A DNA stretch of 64,000 nucleotides, taken from contig NZ_JAJLMN010000001.1 of the NCBI RefSeq assembly GCF_021730615.1, positions 3,545,501 through 3,609,500 on the forward strand, in the 5' to 3' direction. This document shows positions 25,809-35,007 of the stretch, piece by piece (position 1 is the first letter of the stretch; each line of letters starts with the position of its first letter). Both the position numbers and the translations under genes were made by a program. The notes below the pieces were generated by a model. It was not told the origin of the DNA. It searched no databases and saw only the letters and a list, made by a program, of their open reading frames with translations. The DNA is from Lichenibacterium dinghuense (GTDB lineage Bacteria; Pseudomonadota; Alphaproteobacteria; Rhizobiales; Beijerinckiaceae).

Positions 25809-26018
25809 TCAGATCATCCCGCGCCGCTTGGCTTCCCTCTTGGCCGCCGCGTGGACGTCGGCCGCGACGTCGCCGGGGTCCTTCGGGCCGTGCCCCTCCT
25901 CGACCCGGCCGGGCAGGAGGTCGCCGTCCTCGATCCGGTAGGTGAAGACGTGGCCCGTGGCGTTGTGGCGGAGGCGCAGCGTCGTCTCGGTCGCCTCGAT
26001 GACTTCGGTGTTGTCCAT
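25809..26018 (-). CDS. Conserved small hypothetical protein, 69 aa
   Basis: A 69-residue soluble protein starting at the ATG at 26018. The first half looks like a small beta sheet (TTLRLRHNATGHVFTYRIED), the second half is a helix rich in Ala/Lys ending KREAKRRGMI. I do not know the family. It is immediately upstream of the 38-aa membrane microprotein on the same strand and divergent from zwf. Confidence 0.6.
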   Translation of the reverse strand: MDNTEVIEATETTLRLRHNATGHVFTYRIEDGDLLPGRVEEGHGPKDPGDVAADVHAAAKREAKRRGMI

Positions 26019-26219
26019 GGTGCCCGGTCCGTCTCGCCATCGTCGTCGTCGCGCGTCAATGTTCCGCCGCGGCCGATCGTTGCCCGTGTGGCTCCGCGGC
26101 GTTGCGGCCGGGGGGCAGGGGCGTGCATCCTGGGCGCCGCGAGTCGCGGACCGATCGGGGATCGAAACGCGCCGGCGCCCCGTTCCTGTGACGGGACGGC
26201 CGGCGGGACTGGAGTGGAT

Positions 26220-27683
26220 ATGGTGAGGAAGGCTCTGCGCGGGGTCGGGCCCGGTTACCCGCAGATCGTGGTGCTGGTCGGCGCCACCGGCGACCTGTCC
26301 CGGCGCAAGCTGCTGCCCGGCCTGTTCCATCTGGCGAGCTCGGGCTTCATCCCCGGTTGCCGCGTCATCGGCGTGTCGCTCGACGACCTCGACGTCGACG
26401 GCTTCCGCACCCTCGCCCGCTCAGCGCTCGACCAGTTCTCCACTCGCAAGGTCGACGAGGCGCAGTGGGACGCCTTCGCCCAGGCGCTCGACTACGTGTC
26501 GCTGTCGGCCGGTGCCGGGGAGCTGCGCGCCGCCGTGAAGCGGGCCGAGGAGGGCTTCGTCGGGGAAACGCGCCTCATCCACTACCTCAGCGTGCCGCCC
26601 GAGGCGGCGCTGCCCGCCGTTCGCCTGCTGGCCGAGGCCGACCTCGTCGGGCGCTCGCGCATCATCATGGAGAAGCCCTTCGGCACCGACCTCGAGACCG
26701 CGGTGAAGCTGAACGAGGAGCTGCACGCGACCTTCGCCGAGGACCGCATCTTCCGCATCGACCACTTCCTCGGCAAGGAGCCGGCGCAGAACATCCTGGC
26801 CTTCCGCTTCGCCAACGGGCTGTTCGAGCCGATCTGGAACCGCAACTTCATCGACCACGTCCAGATCGACGTGCCGGAAACGCTGGGGCTGAACCAGCGC
26901 GCGCGCTTCTACGAGCAGACCGGCGCCTACCGCGACATGGTGGTGACCCACCTGTTCCAGATCCTCGGCTTCATGGCGATGGAGCCGCCGACCGCGCTGG
27001 AGCCCGCGCCGATCAGCGAGGAGAAGAACAAGGTGTTCCGCTCCATGCTGCCGATCGACCCGCACGACGTGGTGCGCGGCCAATATGTCGGCTACCGCAC
27101 CGAGGCCGGCGTGGACCCCGAGTCCGAGACCGAGACCTTCATCGCGCTCAAGTGCTGGATCGACAACTGGCGCTGGGCCGGCGTGCCCTTCTTCCTGCGC
27201 ACCGGCAAGCGGCTGGCCGAGGGCAGCCGCATCATCTCCATCGCGTTCCGCGAGCCGCCGAAGAGCATGTTTCCCGCCAATTCCGGCGTCGGCGCGCAGG
27301 GGCCGGACCACCTCACCTTCGACCTCGCCGACGCGTCCAAGGTGTCGCTGTCCTTCTACGGCAAGCGGCCCGGCCCCGGCATGCGGCTCGACAAGCTGAG
27401 CCTGCAGTTCTCCATGAGCGACACCGGCATGCAGGGCGACGTGCTGGAGGCCTACGAGCGGCTGATCCTCGACGCCATGCGGGGCGACCACACGCTGTTC
27501 ACCACGGCCGAGGGCATCGAGCGGCTGTGGGAGATCTCCGAGCCGCTTCTTGAGAACCCGCCGCCGGTGCGGCTCTACCAGCCGGGCTCCTGGGGGCCGA
27601 AGTCCATCCACCAGCTCGTGGCGCCCCACGCCTGGCGCCTCCCTTTCGAGCGGGCGTGGCGGAGCACGAATCCGCCGCGGTGA
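26220..27683 (+). CDS. zwf: Glucose-6-phosphate 1-dehydrogenase
   Basis: A 487-residue enzyme that oxidises glucose-6-phosphate to 6-phosphogluconolactone and makes NADPH. The coenzyme site is GATGDLSRRKLLP near residue 21; the active-site signature RIDHFLGKE begins at Arg179 with the substrate-binding Lys186; EKPFGTD precedes it. The ATG at 26220 is chosen because GGAG lies 7 bp upstream and it gives the standard N-terminus; the long in-frame extension to 25794 lies antisense to the two small genes. No pgl, edd or eda gene is adjacent, so it is not in the usual Entner-Doudoroff cluster. Confidence 0.96.
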   Translation: MVRKALRGVGPGYPQIVVLVGATGDLSRRKLLPGLFHLASSGFIPGCRVIGVSLDDLDVDGFRTLARSALDQFSTRKVDEAQWDAFAQALDYVSLSAGAGELRAAVKRAEEGFVGETRLIHYLSVPPEAALPAVRLLAEADLVGRSRIIMEKPFGTDLETAVKLNEELHATFAEDRIFRIDHFLGKEPAQNILAFRFANGLFEPIWNRNFIDHVQIDVPETLGLNQRARFYEQTGAYRDMVVTHLFQILGFMAMEPPTALEPAPISEEKNKVFRSMLPIDPHDVVRGQYVGYRTEAGVDPESETETFIALKCWIDNWRWAGVPFFLRTGKRLAEGSRIISIAFREPPKSMFPANSGVGAQGPDHLTFDLADASKVSLSFYGKRPGPGMRLDKLSLQFSMSDTGMQGDVLEAYERLILDAMRGDHTLFTTAEGIERLWEISEPLLENPPPVRLYQPGSWGPKSIHQLVAPHAWRLPFERAWRSTNPPR

Positions 27684-27796
27684 CGGACGACGGCGACGGG
27701 GAGGTGTCGGCGGGAACCCCGGCCGGCCGCGGCCGCTTTCCCCGGCATCCGCCCCGCCCCCGCGGGACGCGCTGAGACGGGACTGACGCACCTGCC

Positions 27797-27973
27797 ATGT
27801 GGGCACCGGCCGACCTGTTCACGCCCGCCCTGGGCATCTTCCTGTTCCCCGTCAAGGGGATGATATCCTACTTCTACCAGCACCTCGGCGTGCTCGGGCT
27901 GACTCTGGTCGCCGTCGCGTTGCTGATCACCGCCGTGACCCTGGTCCAAAACCGCCGCGCCCGCCGGACCTGA
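27797..27973 (+). CDS. Two-segment membrane microprotein, 58 aa
   Basis: A 58-residue protein with a short amphipathic or hydrophobic stretch (TPALGIFLFPVKGMISYFY), then a clear transmembrane helix (VLGLTLVAVALLITAVTLV) and a basic end NRRARRT. No family is recognised and the SD is weak. The conserved-looking hydrophobic pattern and the clean stop support it as real. It sits between zwf and the DUF1236 gene. Confidence 0.5.
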   Translation: MWAPADLFTPALGIFLFPVKGMISYFYQHLGVLGLTLVAVALLITAVTLVQNRRARRT

Positions 27974-28098
27974 CGGCCGCTCCGGCGGGCGCCGCGGTTC
28001 TGGAAGCGCCGGGGAGGGCCGAGTGGGGGGACACGGCCTTCCCCGGACGGTCGCACCGCAGCGCGGGCGGGCCCGCGGCGCGACGATGCCACTATGGC

Positions 28099-28159
28099 GT
28101 GGGAATATGTCCCACATATGGCATGCGTCGTCGGGTTCCGATTGCACAAGGATTGTGCA
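28099..28159 (+). promoter_or_regulatory. Two dyads upstream of the DUF1236 gene, possible operators
   Basis: GTGGGA-N5-TCCCAC at 28099-28115 and TGCACAA-GGA-TTGTGCA at 28143-28159 lie 60-120 bp before the start codon, in a stretch much more A/T rich than its surroundings (CACATATGGCATG between them). The positions suit regulator binding around a promoter. Neither matches a site I can name. Confidence 0.4.
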
Positions 28160-28217
28160 GTGCGGAACCAAAGCATGGGCGCAGCGTTCGGTCGGCGGGC
28201 GTCACAAGGAGAGATTC

Positions 28218-28676
28218 ATGCGCAACAAGATCATCGCCGCCGTCTTCGCCGCCGCGCTGGCGGCTCCGCTCGCCGCTCAGGCGCAGATCGTGAACGGGAC
28301 GGTGAACGGCGCGGCGCGCGGCACCGCGGCGGGCGAGAACGCGGCCGGCCCGGTCGGCGGCGTGGTGGGTGGCGCGCTCGGCGCCGCGACCGGCGCCGTG
28401 ACGGGCGCGGTCGGCACCGCCACGGGCATCGTGGGCGACATCTTCGGCGCCAACGAGCGCCCCCGCTTCCGCGAATACGTGGTGCGCGAGCACCGTCCGT
28501 CGTTCCGCTACGCCGAGCCGCTGCACGCCGGCGTGGTGCTGCCGCGCGAGGGCGTGACCTACTACGAGGTGCCGTCCGAATACGTCACCCACCCCGGCTA
28601 CCGCTACACCGTGGTCAACGAGCGCCCCGTGATCGTCGACCCCGCCACGCGCAAGGTCGTCGAGGTCCTCGACTGA
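28218..28676 (+). CDS. DUF1236-domain secreted protein
   Basis: A 152-residue exported protein. A signal peptide (~22 residues, ending in AAQAQ) precedes a Gly/Ala-rich low-complexity region (~residues 25-85) that probably spans or lies in the periplasm. The C-terminal ~60 residues match DUF1236: REYVVREHRPSFRY, then YYEVPSEY and YRYTVVNERPVIVDPATRKVVEVL. DUF1236 proteins are common rhizobial envelope proteins of unknown role. A strong SD, AAGGAGAG, precedes the ATG at 28218. A transcription terminator follows and two dyads lie upstream, so it is probably a regulated single-gene unit. Confidence 0.82.
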   Translation: MRNKIIAAVFAAALAAPLAAQAQIVNGTVNGAARGTAAGENAAGPVGGVVGGALGAATGAVTGAVGTATGIVGDIFGANERPRFREYVVREHRPSFRYAEPLHAGVVLPREGVTYYEVPSEYVTHPGYRYTVVNERPVIVDPATRKVVEVLD

Positions 28677-28702
28677 TCCGGGCGACGGCCCGATCTGAAC
28701 GG

Positions 28703-28729
28703 AGCGCCCCGGACCCCGTCCGGGGCGCT
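28703..28729. terminator. Bidirectional terminator hairpin
   Basis: Stem AGCGCCCCGGA / TCCGGGGCGCT (11 bp, 5-nt loop) between two convergent genes, followed on the plus strand by TTCGCGTTT. It can serve both the DUF1236 and the SDR gene. Confidence 0.7.
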
Positions 28730-28736
28730 TCGCGTT

Positions 28737-29486
28737 TCAGCCGCGCCCGACGTAGGGCATGGCTGTGGCCAGGATGGTCATGGACTGGACGTTGGCGTCG
28801 AGCGGCAGCCCCGCCATGTAGACCACCGCCTCGGCGACGTGCTTCACGTCGAAGGTCGGCTCCGCCTTGATCGACAGGTCGGCCTGCAGCACGCCGCCCG
28901 GCATGCGCGACGCCATCGGGGTCAAGGTGTTGCCGATGTCGATCTGGCCGACCGCGATGTCGTATTTCCGCCCGTCGAGCGAGGCCGCGCGGGTCAGGCC
29001 CGCCACGGCGTGCTTGGAGGCCGTGTAGGGCGAGGAGTTCGGCCGCGGCACGGTGGCCGAGATCGAGCCGTTGTTGATGATGCGGCCGCCGCGCGGGCTC
29101 TGATCCTTCATGATGCGGAACGCTTCCTGGATGCACAGGAACACGCCCGTCACGTTGGTGTCGATGACGCTCCGCCACTGCTCGACCGCGAGGTCCTCGA
29201 GGTTGATCTGCGGCGCGTTCACCCCGGCGTTGTTGAACAGGAGGTCGAGCCGCCCGTGCTCCGCCTTGACGGCCGCGAAGAGCGCCCCCACCGAGGCCGG
29301 ATCGGTGAGGTCCGAGGGGACGACGTGAGCCCGGCCGCCGATGATGTCCGCCACGCGGTCGAGCTGCTCGCGCCGGCGCCCGGTCAGCACCGTGGTGAAG
29401 CCCGCGCCCGCCAGGGCCACCGCCACGGCCTCGCCGATGCCCGACCCCGCGCCCGTCACGAGCGCGATCCCCTTGCCTGCCGCCAT
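28737..29486 (-). CDS. SDR-family oxidoreductase
   Basis: A 249-residue short-chain dehydrogenase. The Rossmann glycine motif is TGAGSGIG at residues 11-18, FNNAGV follows, and the catalytic triad is in ISATV...YTASK. The loop TGRRREQL after strand two (Arg residues) favours NADP(H). The end ([17 protein letters not shown] and [12 protein letters not shown]) is typical of the clavaldehyde-dehydrogenase-like group. Substrate unknown. It ends next to a bidirectional terminator; the DMT exporter gene lies ~110 bp upstream on the same strand. Confidence 0.9.
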   Translation of the reverse strand: MAAGKGIALVTGAGSGIGEAVAVALAGAGFTTVLTGRRREQLDRVADIIGGRAHVVPSDLTDPASVGALFAAVKAEHGRLDLLFNNAGVNAPQINLEDLAVEQWRSVIDTNVTGVFLCIQEAFRIMKDQSPRGGRIINNGSISATVPRPNSSPYTASKHAVAGLTRAASLDGRKYDIAVGQIDIGNTLTPMASRMPGGVLQADLSIKAEPTFDVKHVAEAVVYMAGLPLDANVQSMTILATAMPYVGRG

Positions 29487-29597
29487 GGCGGTCCTCCCCC
29501 TCTTCGTCGCCGTCGATCCGTCGACGGCCCGTCACGCCGCACGAGCCGCGGCGCGCGTCCGCGCTCGCCCCCGGGGCCGGAACCCCGGCCTCCGGTC

Positions 29598-30485
29598 TCA
29601 CGCGGCCCGCCGCGCCCGGCTTTCGGACCAGACCAGCGCCAGGCTGCCGGCCACGATGAGGGCAGCGCCCGCGAAGGTCCCGGGCCCGGGGACGTCGGCC
29701 CAGATCGCGTAGCCGTAGACCCCGGCCCACACAAGCCCGGTATATTCGACCGGCGCCAGGGCCGAGGCCGGGGCGTGTCGGAAGCCTTCGAGCAGCAGGA
29801 ACTGGCCGAGCCCGCCCGCCGCGCCGAGGGCCAGCATGGCGGCGAGGTCGAAGGCGTCGGGCGTCCGCCACAGCCAGAGGAGCGGGACGATCCCGCCCAG
29901 CACGAAGATGCCGTTGGCGGACAGCATCTGCACGATCGTCGCGTCGGTGCGGCCGATCCAGCGCACCAGCACGGTCGAGGTGCCCCAGCAGGCCGCCGCC
30001 GCCAGCGCGGCCACGGCGGGCCAGGGCGTCAGGCCGGCCATCGGCCCCGCCGCGACGCTGACGCCGAAGAAGCCGGTGGCGACCGCGGCCCAGCGCGCCG
30101 GGCTGACGCGCTCCTTCAGCAGCAGCGCCGACAGGATCACGGCCAGCACGGGGGCGGCGAAATACAGCGTCGTGATGTCGGCCAGGGCGAGGTGGGCGGA
30201 CGCCGAGTAGAACAGCCACCAGGCCAGGAGGACCAGGCTGCCCCGCAGCAGCAGCGCGGCCTTGTTGCGGCTCCGGGCGAGGCCGCGGAGCGCGCGCGGG
30301 CCCCGGCCCGCCGCCGCGATGAAGCCCAGGATGGCCAGCGACCTCACGCACAGGATCTCGGCCACGGGGTAGCGCACCACGAGCCATTTGACGGCCGCGT
30401 CCTGCGCGGAGAAGAGCGAGTAGCCGCCGAAGCCGAGCGCGAGGCCCTTCAGCACGGCGGGGGAGCGAGGCGCGGCGAGGCTCAT
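29598..30485 (-). CDS. EamA/DMT-family transporter
   Basis: A 295-residue inner-membrane protein with about ten hydrophobic helices arranged as two EamA repeats, the drug/metabolite transporter design. Recognisable pieces are FGGYSLFSAQDAAVKWLV at the start, ITTLYFAAPVLAVILSALLL closing the first repeat, and PVEYTGLVWAGVYGYAIW in the second. These proteins export metabolites or amino acids; the substrate is not visible. It lies 24 bp after the 91-aa gene and upstream of the SDR gene, all on the minus strand. Confidence 0.87.
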   Translation of the reverse strand: MSLAAPRSPAVLKGLALGFGGYSLFSAQDAAVKWLVVRYPVAEILCVRSLAILGFIAAAGRGPRALRGLARSRNKAALLLRGSLVLLAWWLFYSASAHLALADITTLYFAAPVLAVILSALLLKERVSPARWAAVATGFFGVSVAAGPMAGLTPWPAVAALAAAACWGTSTVLVRWIGRTDATIVQMLSANGIFVLGGIVPLLWLWRTPDAFDLAAMLALGAAGGLGQFLLLEGFRHAPASALAPVEYTGLVWAGVYGYAIWADVPGPGTFAGAALIVAGSLALVWSESRARRAA

Positions 30486-30509
30486 CGAGGGACCGTCGCC
30501 CGGCGGGGT

Positions 30510-30785
30510 TCAGGCGGTGCCGAAGCTCCGCAGCGCGACCTCGCCGGCCTGGCGGGCGGCGAGCGGGGCCGGGAACCCTTCCTGGCTGCGCGCCACCACG
30601 ATGGCACCGAAGCGGCGGATCTCCCAGCCGTAATCGTTGCCGCGCTCCGCTCCGCGCACCACGAACAGCGCGAGCATGTCGGACGGCGGCTTCGGCAGGG
30701 CGGCGATCTCGCGGCGGCGGGCCAGCGCGGCATCCCGCGCGGCGTCTGTGAAATAGCGCCGGCTCTTGGCGTGGCCCTGAAGCAT
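30510..30785 (-). CDS. Conserved hypothetical protein, 91 aa
   Basis: A 91-residue soluble protein, basic at the start (MLQGHAKSRRYFTDAARDAALARRREIAAL) and with a compact strand region (MLALFVVRG, YGWEIRRFGAIVVARS) after it. No known domain. It is the first gene of a possible three-gene minus-strand run with the DMT exporter and SDR. Upstream, at 30818-30832, TTAA-N7-TGAA resembles a degenerate CtrA box; I give this little weight. Confidence 0.6.
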   Translation of the reverse strand: MLQGHAKSRRYFTDAARDAALARRREIAALPKPPSDMLALFVVRGAERGNDYGWEIRRFGAIVVARSQEGFPAPLAARQAGEVALRSFGTA

Positions 30786-31058
30786 GAGCGATCGTCCTCG
30801 TCGGCGTCTGCGATGGATTAACGAGGGTTGAACGCCTCGGCTCAGCAGCGGGTTCGCCTCCGGCAGGCAAGAAAATGAGAAATCACTTAGCTAAATCGCG
30901 ACTGTTCGCGAGACCTTCGCGTCGATGTGAGCCCAAAAGCAGCGAAGGCCGGCGCGGTGGCGCCGGAGATGCTTCGAAACGGCCGGGGGAAACCGGATGA
31001 ACTCTTCTCGTCCTCATCCGGTGTCTCTTTGTCGCAGCGGGCGACCTTTCTCCGGCGG

Positions 31059-34000
31059 TCAGCCGATGAGGCGGCGGATGCGGCCGGCGAGGTCGTCGAT
31101 GGCGAAAGGCTTGGTCAGCACCTCCATGCCGGGCTCGAGGTGTCCGCCGCCCACCACGGCGTTCTCGGCGTAGCCGGTGATGAACAGCACCTTGAGGTCC
31201 GGCCGCAGCGCCCGCGCCGCGTCCGCCACCTGCCGGCCGTTCATGCCGCCGGGCAGGCCGACGTCGGTGACCAGCAGGTCGACGCGGTCGGCGTTCTGCA
31301 GCGCGCGCAGCCCCGAGGGGCCGTCCTCGGCCTCGATGGCGGCGTAGCCGAGGTCCGACAGCACGTCGGCGACCAGCATCCGCACCGTCGGCTCGTCGTC
31401 CACCACCAGCACGGTTTCGCCCGCGACGGCGCGGGGCGTGTCGCCGTCGCGGCGGCTCCCGTCGTCGTGGTGCTCGCCGTCGCCGTAGTGGCGGGGCAGG
31501 TAGATGCACACCATGGTGCCGAGGCCCATCTCGGAATAGATGCGCGCCTGCCCGCCCGACTGGCGGGCGAAGCCGTAGATCATCGACAGGCCGAGGCCCG
31601 TGCCCTGGCCGAGCGGCTTCGTGGTGAAGAACGGGTCGAAGGCGCGGGCGATCACGTCGGCCGGCATGCCGGTGCCGGTGTCGGACACGCAGATCGACAG
31701 GTACTGGCCCGGCGCGAGGTCCCGCTCGCGCGCGCCGCGCTCGTCCATCCAGCGGTTGCCGGTCTCCACGGTCAGGCGGCCGCCGTCCGGCATGGCGTCG
31801 CGGGCGTTGATGGCGAGGTTGAGCAGCGCGTTCTCGAGCTGGTTGGGGTCGACCAGCGCGGTCCACAGCCCGACCGTGCCGACCACCTCCAGCGTGATGC
31901 CCGGACCCACGGTGCGGCGGATCAGGTCCGCCATGTCGCCGACGAGACGGTTCACGTCCGTGGGCCGGGGGTCCAGCGTCTGCCGGCGCGAGAAGGCGAG
32001 CAGCCGGTGGGTGAGGGCGGCGGCGCGCTTGGCCGCGCCCTGGGCCGCCACGACGTAGCGCTCGACGTCGCCGGTGCGGCCCTGGCGCACGCGCGTGCCC
32101 AGCATCTCCAGGCTGCCCGAGATGCCGGCGAGCAGGTTGTTGAAGTCGTGGGCGAGGCCGCCGGTGAGCTGGCCCACCGCCTCCATCTTCTGCGACTGGC
32201 GCAGGCGCTCCTCGGCCTGGTTGAGGGCTTCGGCCTGCTCCCGCTCCGCCGTGACGTCGCGGCCGATCGCCACGATCGTCGCGCCGTCCGGCACCGCCGT
32301 CCAGCTGATCCAGCGATAGCTGCCGTCGCGGTGGCGGTAGCGGTTCTCGAAGCGGCGCAGGACGCGCCCGTCGTTCAGGGCCTCGACGCCCTCGGCGGTG
32401 TGGTGGAGGTCGTCCGGGTGGATGAAGGCCGTCATCCGGTGGCCGACGAGGTCCACCTGATGCCAGCCCAGCACGGCCGCCCAGGCCGGGTTGGCCGAGG
32501 TGATGGTCGTGTCGAGCCCCGCCACAACGATGAGGTCGGTGGAGAGCTGCCACAGCCTGTTGCGGTCCGCGGTCCGCTCCAGCACCTGCTGTTCCAGCGA
32601 CTGGGTCAGCTCCAGCAGGGCGGCCTCGGCGCGCCGCCGCTCGATGGCGACGCGGGTCCGCTCCGCGATGGCGCGCACGATGGACAGCTCGTCCTCGGTC
32701 CAGGCGCGCGGCAACGGGTCGTGGAGCAGGAACAGCGCCACGAGGCCCGACGCCTGGGTGACGGGCAGGTTCAGCAGGGCGCGGATGCCGATGCGCCCGA
32801 ACATCGCCGCCTTGTCGGCGGTGCGCGGATCCGCCTCGGCGTCGTCGATGACGACCATCTCGCCCCGCCGGAGGTCGTCGATGAAGGAGCCGTAGTCGCG
32901 AAAGCGGTGCGTCCCGGCGATGCCGGCGACGCCCGGCGCGGTCCACTCCTCGGCGATGTCGATGGTTTCCCCCACGAGGTCGACGATGCCGTAGCCGGCC
33001 CGCGCGGCGCCGAGCGTGCGGCCGAGGATCTCCAGCGCCGCGCGGGCGAGCGCGCCCGCGTCGTCGAGGTCGCGGATGGCGTCGCCGAGCTGCACCATCG
33101 CGGCCTTGAACAGGTCGTCCCGCCGGCGGGCCGTGACGTCGAGCGACACGCCCGCCATGCGCAGGGCCCGTCCGGTCTCGTCGCGGGTGACGCGGGCGCG
33201 CATGTTCACCCAGCGGATCGCGCCGCCGGGCGCGAGGACGCGGTATTCCACGTCGAAGTCCTCGCCGCCCCCGATGCTGCGGTCGAGCGCCGCGCGCCGC
33301 TTCGCCCGGTCGTCCGGGTGGATGCTCCCTTCGAGGTCGCGGATCGTGAAGGGCTGGGCGCGGTCGCGCCCGAAGTTCTCCTTGGTGATGCCGGACGCCG
33401 TCAGCTCGCCCGTGCGGAGGTCCTGCTCCCAGATGCCGAGCCGCCCCGCCTCGGCGGCGAAGTGGAGGCGGGCGGTGTTCTCCTCCTCGGTGTGGAGGCG
33501 GTCCGACACCTCGGCCATCAGGGCGGCGTTGTGGCTCTCGAGGTTCTCGAGCTTCTCGCGCTCGATGGTGACGTCCACCTGGCTCGCGAAAAAGTAGGCC
33601 ACCTCGCCCGCCGCGTCGCGCACCGGCGCCATGAGCAGCCGGTTCCAGAACGGCTGGCCGGACTTGCGGTAGTTGAGGATGTCGAGGTGGATGGACTCGC
33701 GCTTCGCCACCGCGGCGCGGATCAGCGCCACCGTGGCGCGGTCCGTGTCCGGGCCCTGCAGGAAGCGGCAGTTGCGGCCGAGGATCTCCTCGCGCGGGTA
33801 GCCGGCGAGGCGGCAGAAGGCGTCGTTGACGAAGACGATGGGGTTGTCGGGCAGCCGCGGGTCGGAGATCGCCATGGGCATGCGGGTGGCCCGCACGGCC
33901 GCCGCGAAGGGGTCGGTGCCGTCGTCGAGCCCCGCGATCTCCTCGACCACGCGGGCCGCGTCGCGCGCCCGGCCGGCCACGGCGAAGCGCTGCAGGCGGG

Positions 34001-34061
34001 CGTTCTCGGCTTCCAGCTCCGCCACGCGCCGCCGCAGGCCGTCGATCTCGGCGTCAGACAT
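31059..34061 (-). CDS. LOV-domain blue-light hybrid histidine kinase/response regulator
   Basis: A 1000-residue soluble sensor kinase. Residues 1-26 are a coiled coil. Residues ~50-170 are a LOV domain with the FMN-adduct motif GRNCRFLQG (photoactive Cys98), the [11 protein letters not shown] strand and Gln161 (FFASQVDVT), all needed for flavin photochemistry. A second PAS (~200-315), a GAF (~325-475) and a third PAS (~505-610) follow, then HisKA with His638 (LAHDFNNLL), an HATPase ([25 protein letters not shown]) and a C-terminal receiver with Asp933 (VTDVGLPGG) and Lys984. Blue light should control autophosphorylation and a His-to-Asp relay. A downstream output protein is not evident nearby. 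Confidence 0.95.
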   Translation of the reverse strand: MSDAEIDGLRRRVAELEAENARLQRFAVAGRARDAARVVEEIAGLDDGTDPFAAAVRATRMPMAISDPRLPDNPIVFVNDAFCRLAGYPREEILGRNCRFLQGPDTDRATVALIRAAVAKRESIHLDILNYRKSGQPFWNRLLMAPVRDAAGEVAYFFASQVDVTIEREKLENLESHNAALMAEVSDRLHTEEENTARLHFAAEAGRLGIWEQDLRTGELTASGITKENFGRDRAQPFTIRDLEGSIHPDDRAKRRAALDRSIGGGEDFDVEYRVLAPGGAIRWVNMRARVTRDETGRALRMAGVSLDVTARRRDDLFKAAMVQLGDAIRDLDDAGALARAALEILGRTLGAARAGYGIVDLVGETIDIAEEWTAPGVAGIAGTHRFRDYGSFIDDLRRGEMVVIDDAEADPRTADKAAMFGRIGIRALLNLPVTQASGLVALFLLHDPLPRAWTEDELSIVRAIAERTRVAIERRRAEAALLELTQSLEQQVLERTADRNRLWQLSTDLIVVAGLDTTITSANPAWAAVLGWHQVDLVGHRMTAFIHPDDLHHTAEGVEALNDGRVLRRFENRYRHRDGSYRWISWTAVPDGATIVAIGRDVTAEREQAEALNQAEERLRQSQKMEAVGQLTGGLAHDFNNLLAGISGSLEMLGTRVRQGRTGDVERYVVAAQGAAKRAAALTHRLLAFSRRQTLDPRPTDVNRLVGDMADLIRRTVGPGITLEVVGTVGLWTALVDPNQLENALLNLAINARDAMPDGGRLTVETGNRWMDERGARERDLAPGQYLSICVSDTGTGMPADVIARAFDPFFTTKPLGQGTGLGLSMIYGFARQSGGQARIYSEMGLGTMVCIYLPRHYGDGEHHDDGSRRDGDTPRAVAGETVLVVDDEPTVRMLVADVLSDLGYAAIEAEDGPSGLRALQNADRVDLLVTDVGLPGGMNGRQVADAARALRPDLKVLFITGYAENAVVGGGHLEPGMEVLTKPFAIDDLAGRIRRLIG

Positions 34062-34230
34062 GCCGGCCGCCCCGCGAAACGGTCCGCATCGCCCGGCCGG
34101 CGCGGATCCCGGTGGCGCTCAGGGTGGAGGACAACATATGTGACCCTACCAAGGCGGCTCCCGGCTGTCACGCCGAGCGGCCTCCGCTGCGTCAAGCGCG
34201 GCTGAGCTTGGCCGGGCGGCCCAAGACGGG

Positions 34231-35007
34231 ATGAACATGGGGCGGATCGCGATCCTGGCCGTCGTCGTCGCCCTCGCCGCCCCGGCGCGGGCGGGCGACG
34301 TCGTCGCGCCCGCCCCCGGCGGCACGGTCCGGGTCGGCGTGCCGGCCGGCCCCGACCCGGTCGCGGGCTTCGACCGCAGCCTGTTCGCCGAGGTGTCGCG
34401 CGAGGCGGGGCTCGGCGCGGTCTTCGAGGTGATGCCGCCCGAGGCGGCGCCGGCCGCGCTCGACGCGGGGCGGATCGACGTCGCGGCCGGACCCTTCCCG
34501 TTCGACCGGGCCGCGGGGCGCCTCGCGCTCGGGCCCGTCGCGACCGACGGCGACGCGCTGCTGAAGCGGCGGGGCGACGGCAGCCTCGGCCTCCCCGCAC
34601 AGGCGGCCGGCAAGGTCCTCGGCCTCCTCGGGCCGGCGCCGTCCCTGCCGCGGCTCCGGGCCGAGGTCGCGATGCTCCGGGCGCGGGCCGCCGCGCCGCC
34701 GCGGGCCTTCGCCGATCCCTTGCGCGACCTCGCGGCCGGGCGGGTCGCGGCCCTCGTCGGCGAGCTGCCCGACGTCGCCGCGGCCGCGCTGGCGCGGCCC
34801 GACGGCTTCGAGGTGGTGGGGCCTGCCTTCGGCCGCACGCGCCCGACCGTGTCCCTGATCCGGGCAGACCGGCCCGACCTCGCCGCGCGGCTCGACGCGG
34901 CGCTCGCCCGCATGCGGGCGGACGGGCGCCTCGCCGCCGTGCAGCGCCGCTGGTTCGGCCTCGCCGACCCGCCCGCGGCTCAGCCCGTCGCGACCGCGAA
35001 GCCGTAG
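34231..35007 (+). CDS. Periplasmic amino-acid-type solute-binding protein
   Basis: A 258-residue exported protein resembling family 3 extracellular solute-binding proteins. The signal peptide (~22 residues) ends in ARA-GD. The mature chain opens GGTVRVGVPAGPDPVAGFD and contains the LDAGRIDVAAGPFPF hinge motif and the end LAAVQRRWFGLADP, as in these proteins. It has no permease or ATPase gene beside it, so it may be an orphan receptor, or feed another transporter. It diverges from the LOV kinase. Its last 28 bp overlap the end of the rhamnosidase gene on the other strand. Confidence 0.75.
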   Translation: MNMGRIAILAVVVALAAPARAGDVVAPAPGGTVRVGVPAGPDPVAGFDRSLFAEVSREAGLGAVFEVMPPEAAPAALDAGRIDVAAGPFPFDRAAGRLALGPVATDGDALLKRRGDGSLGLPAQAAGKVLGLLGPAPSLPRLRAEVAMLRARAAAPPRAFADPLRDLAAGRVAALVGELPDVAAAALARPDGFEVVGPAFGRTRPTVSLIRADRPDLAARLDAALARMRADGRLAAVQRRWFGLADPPAAQPVATAKP

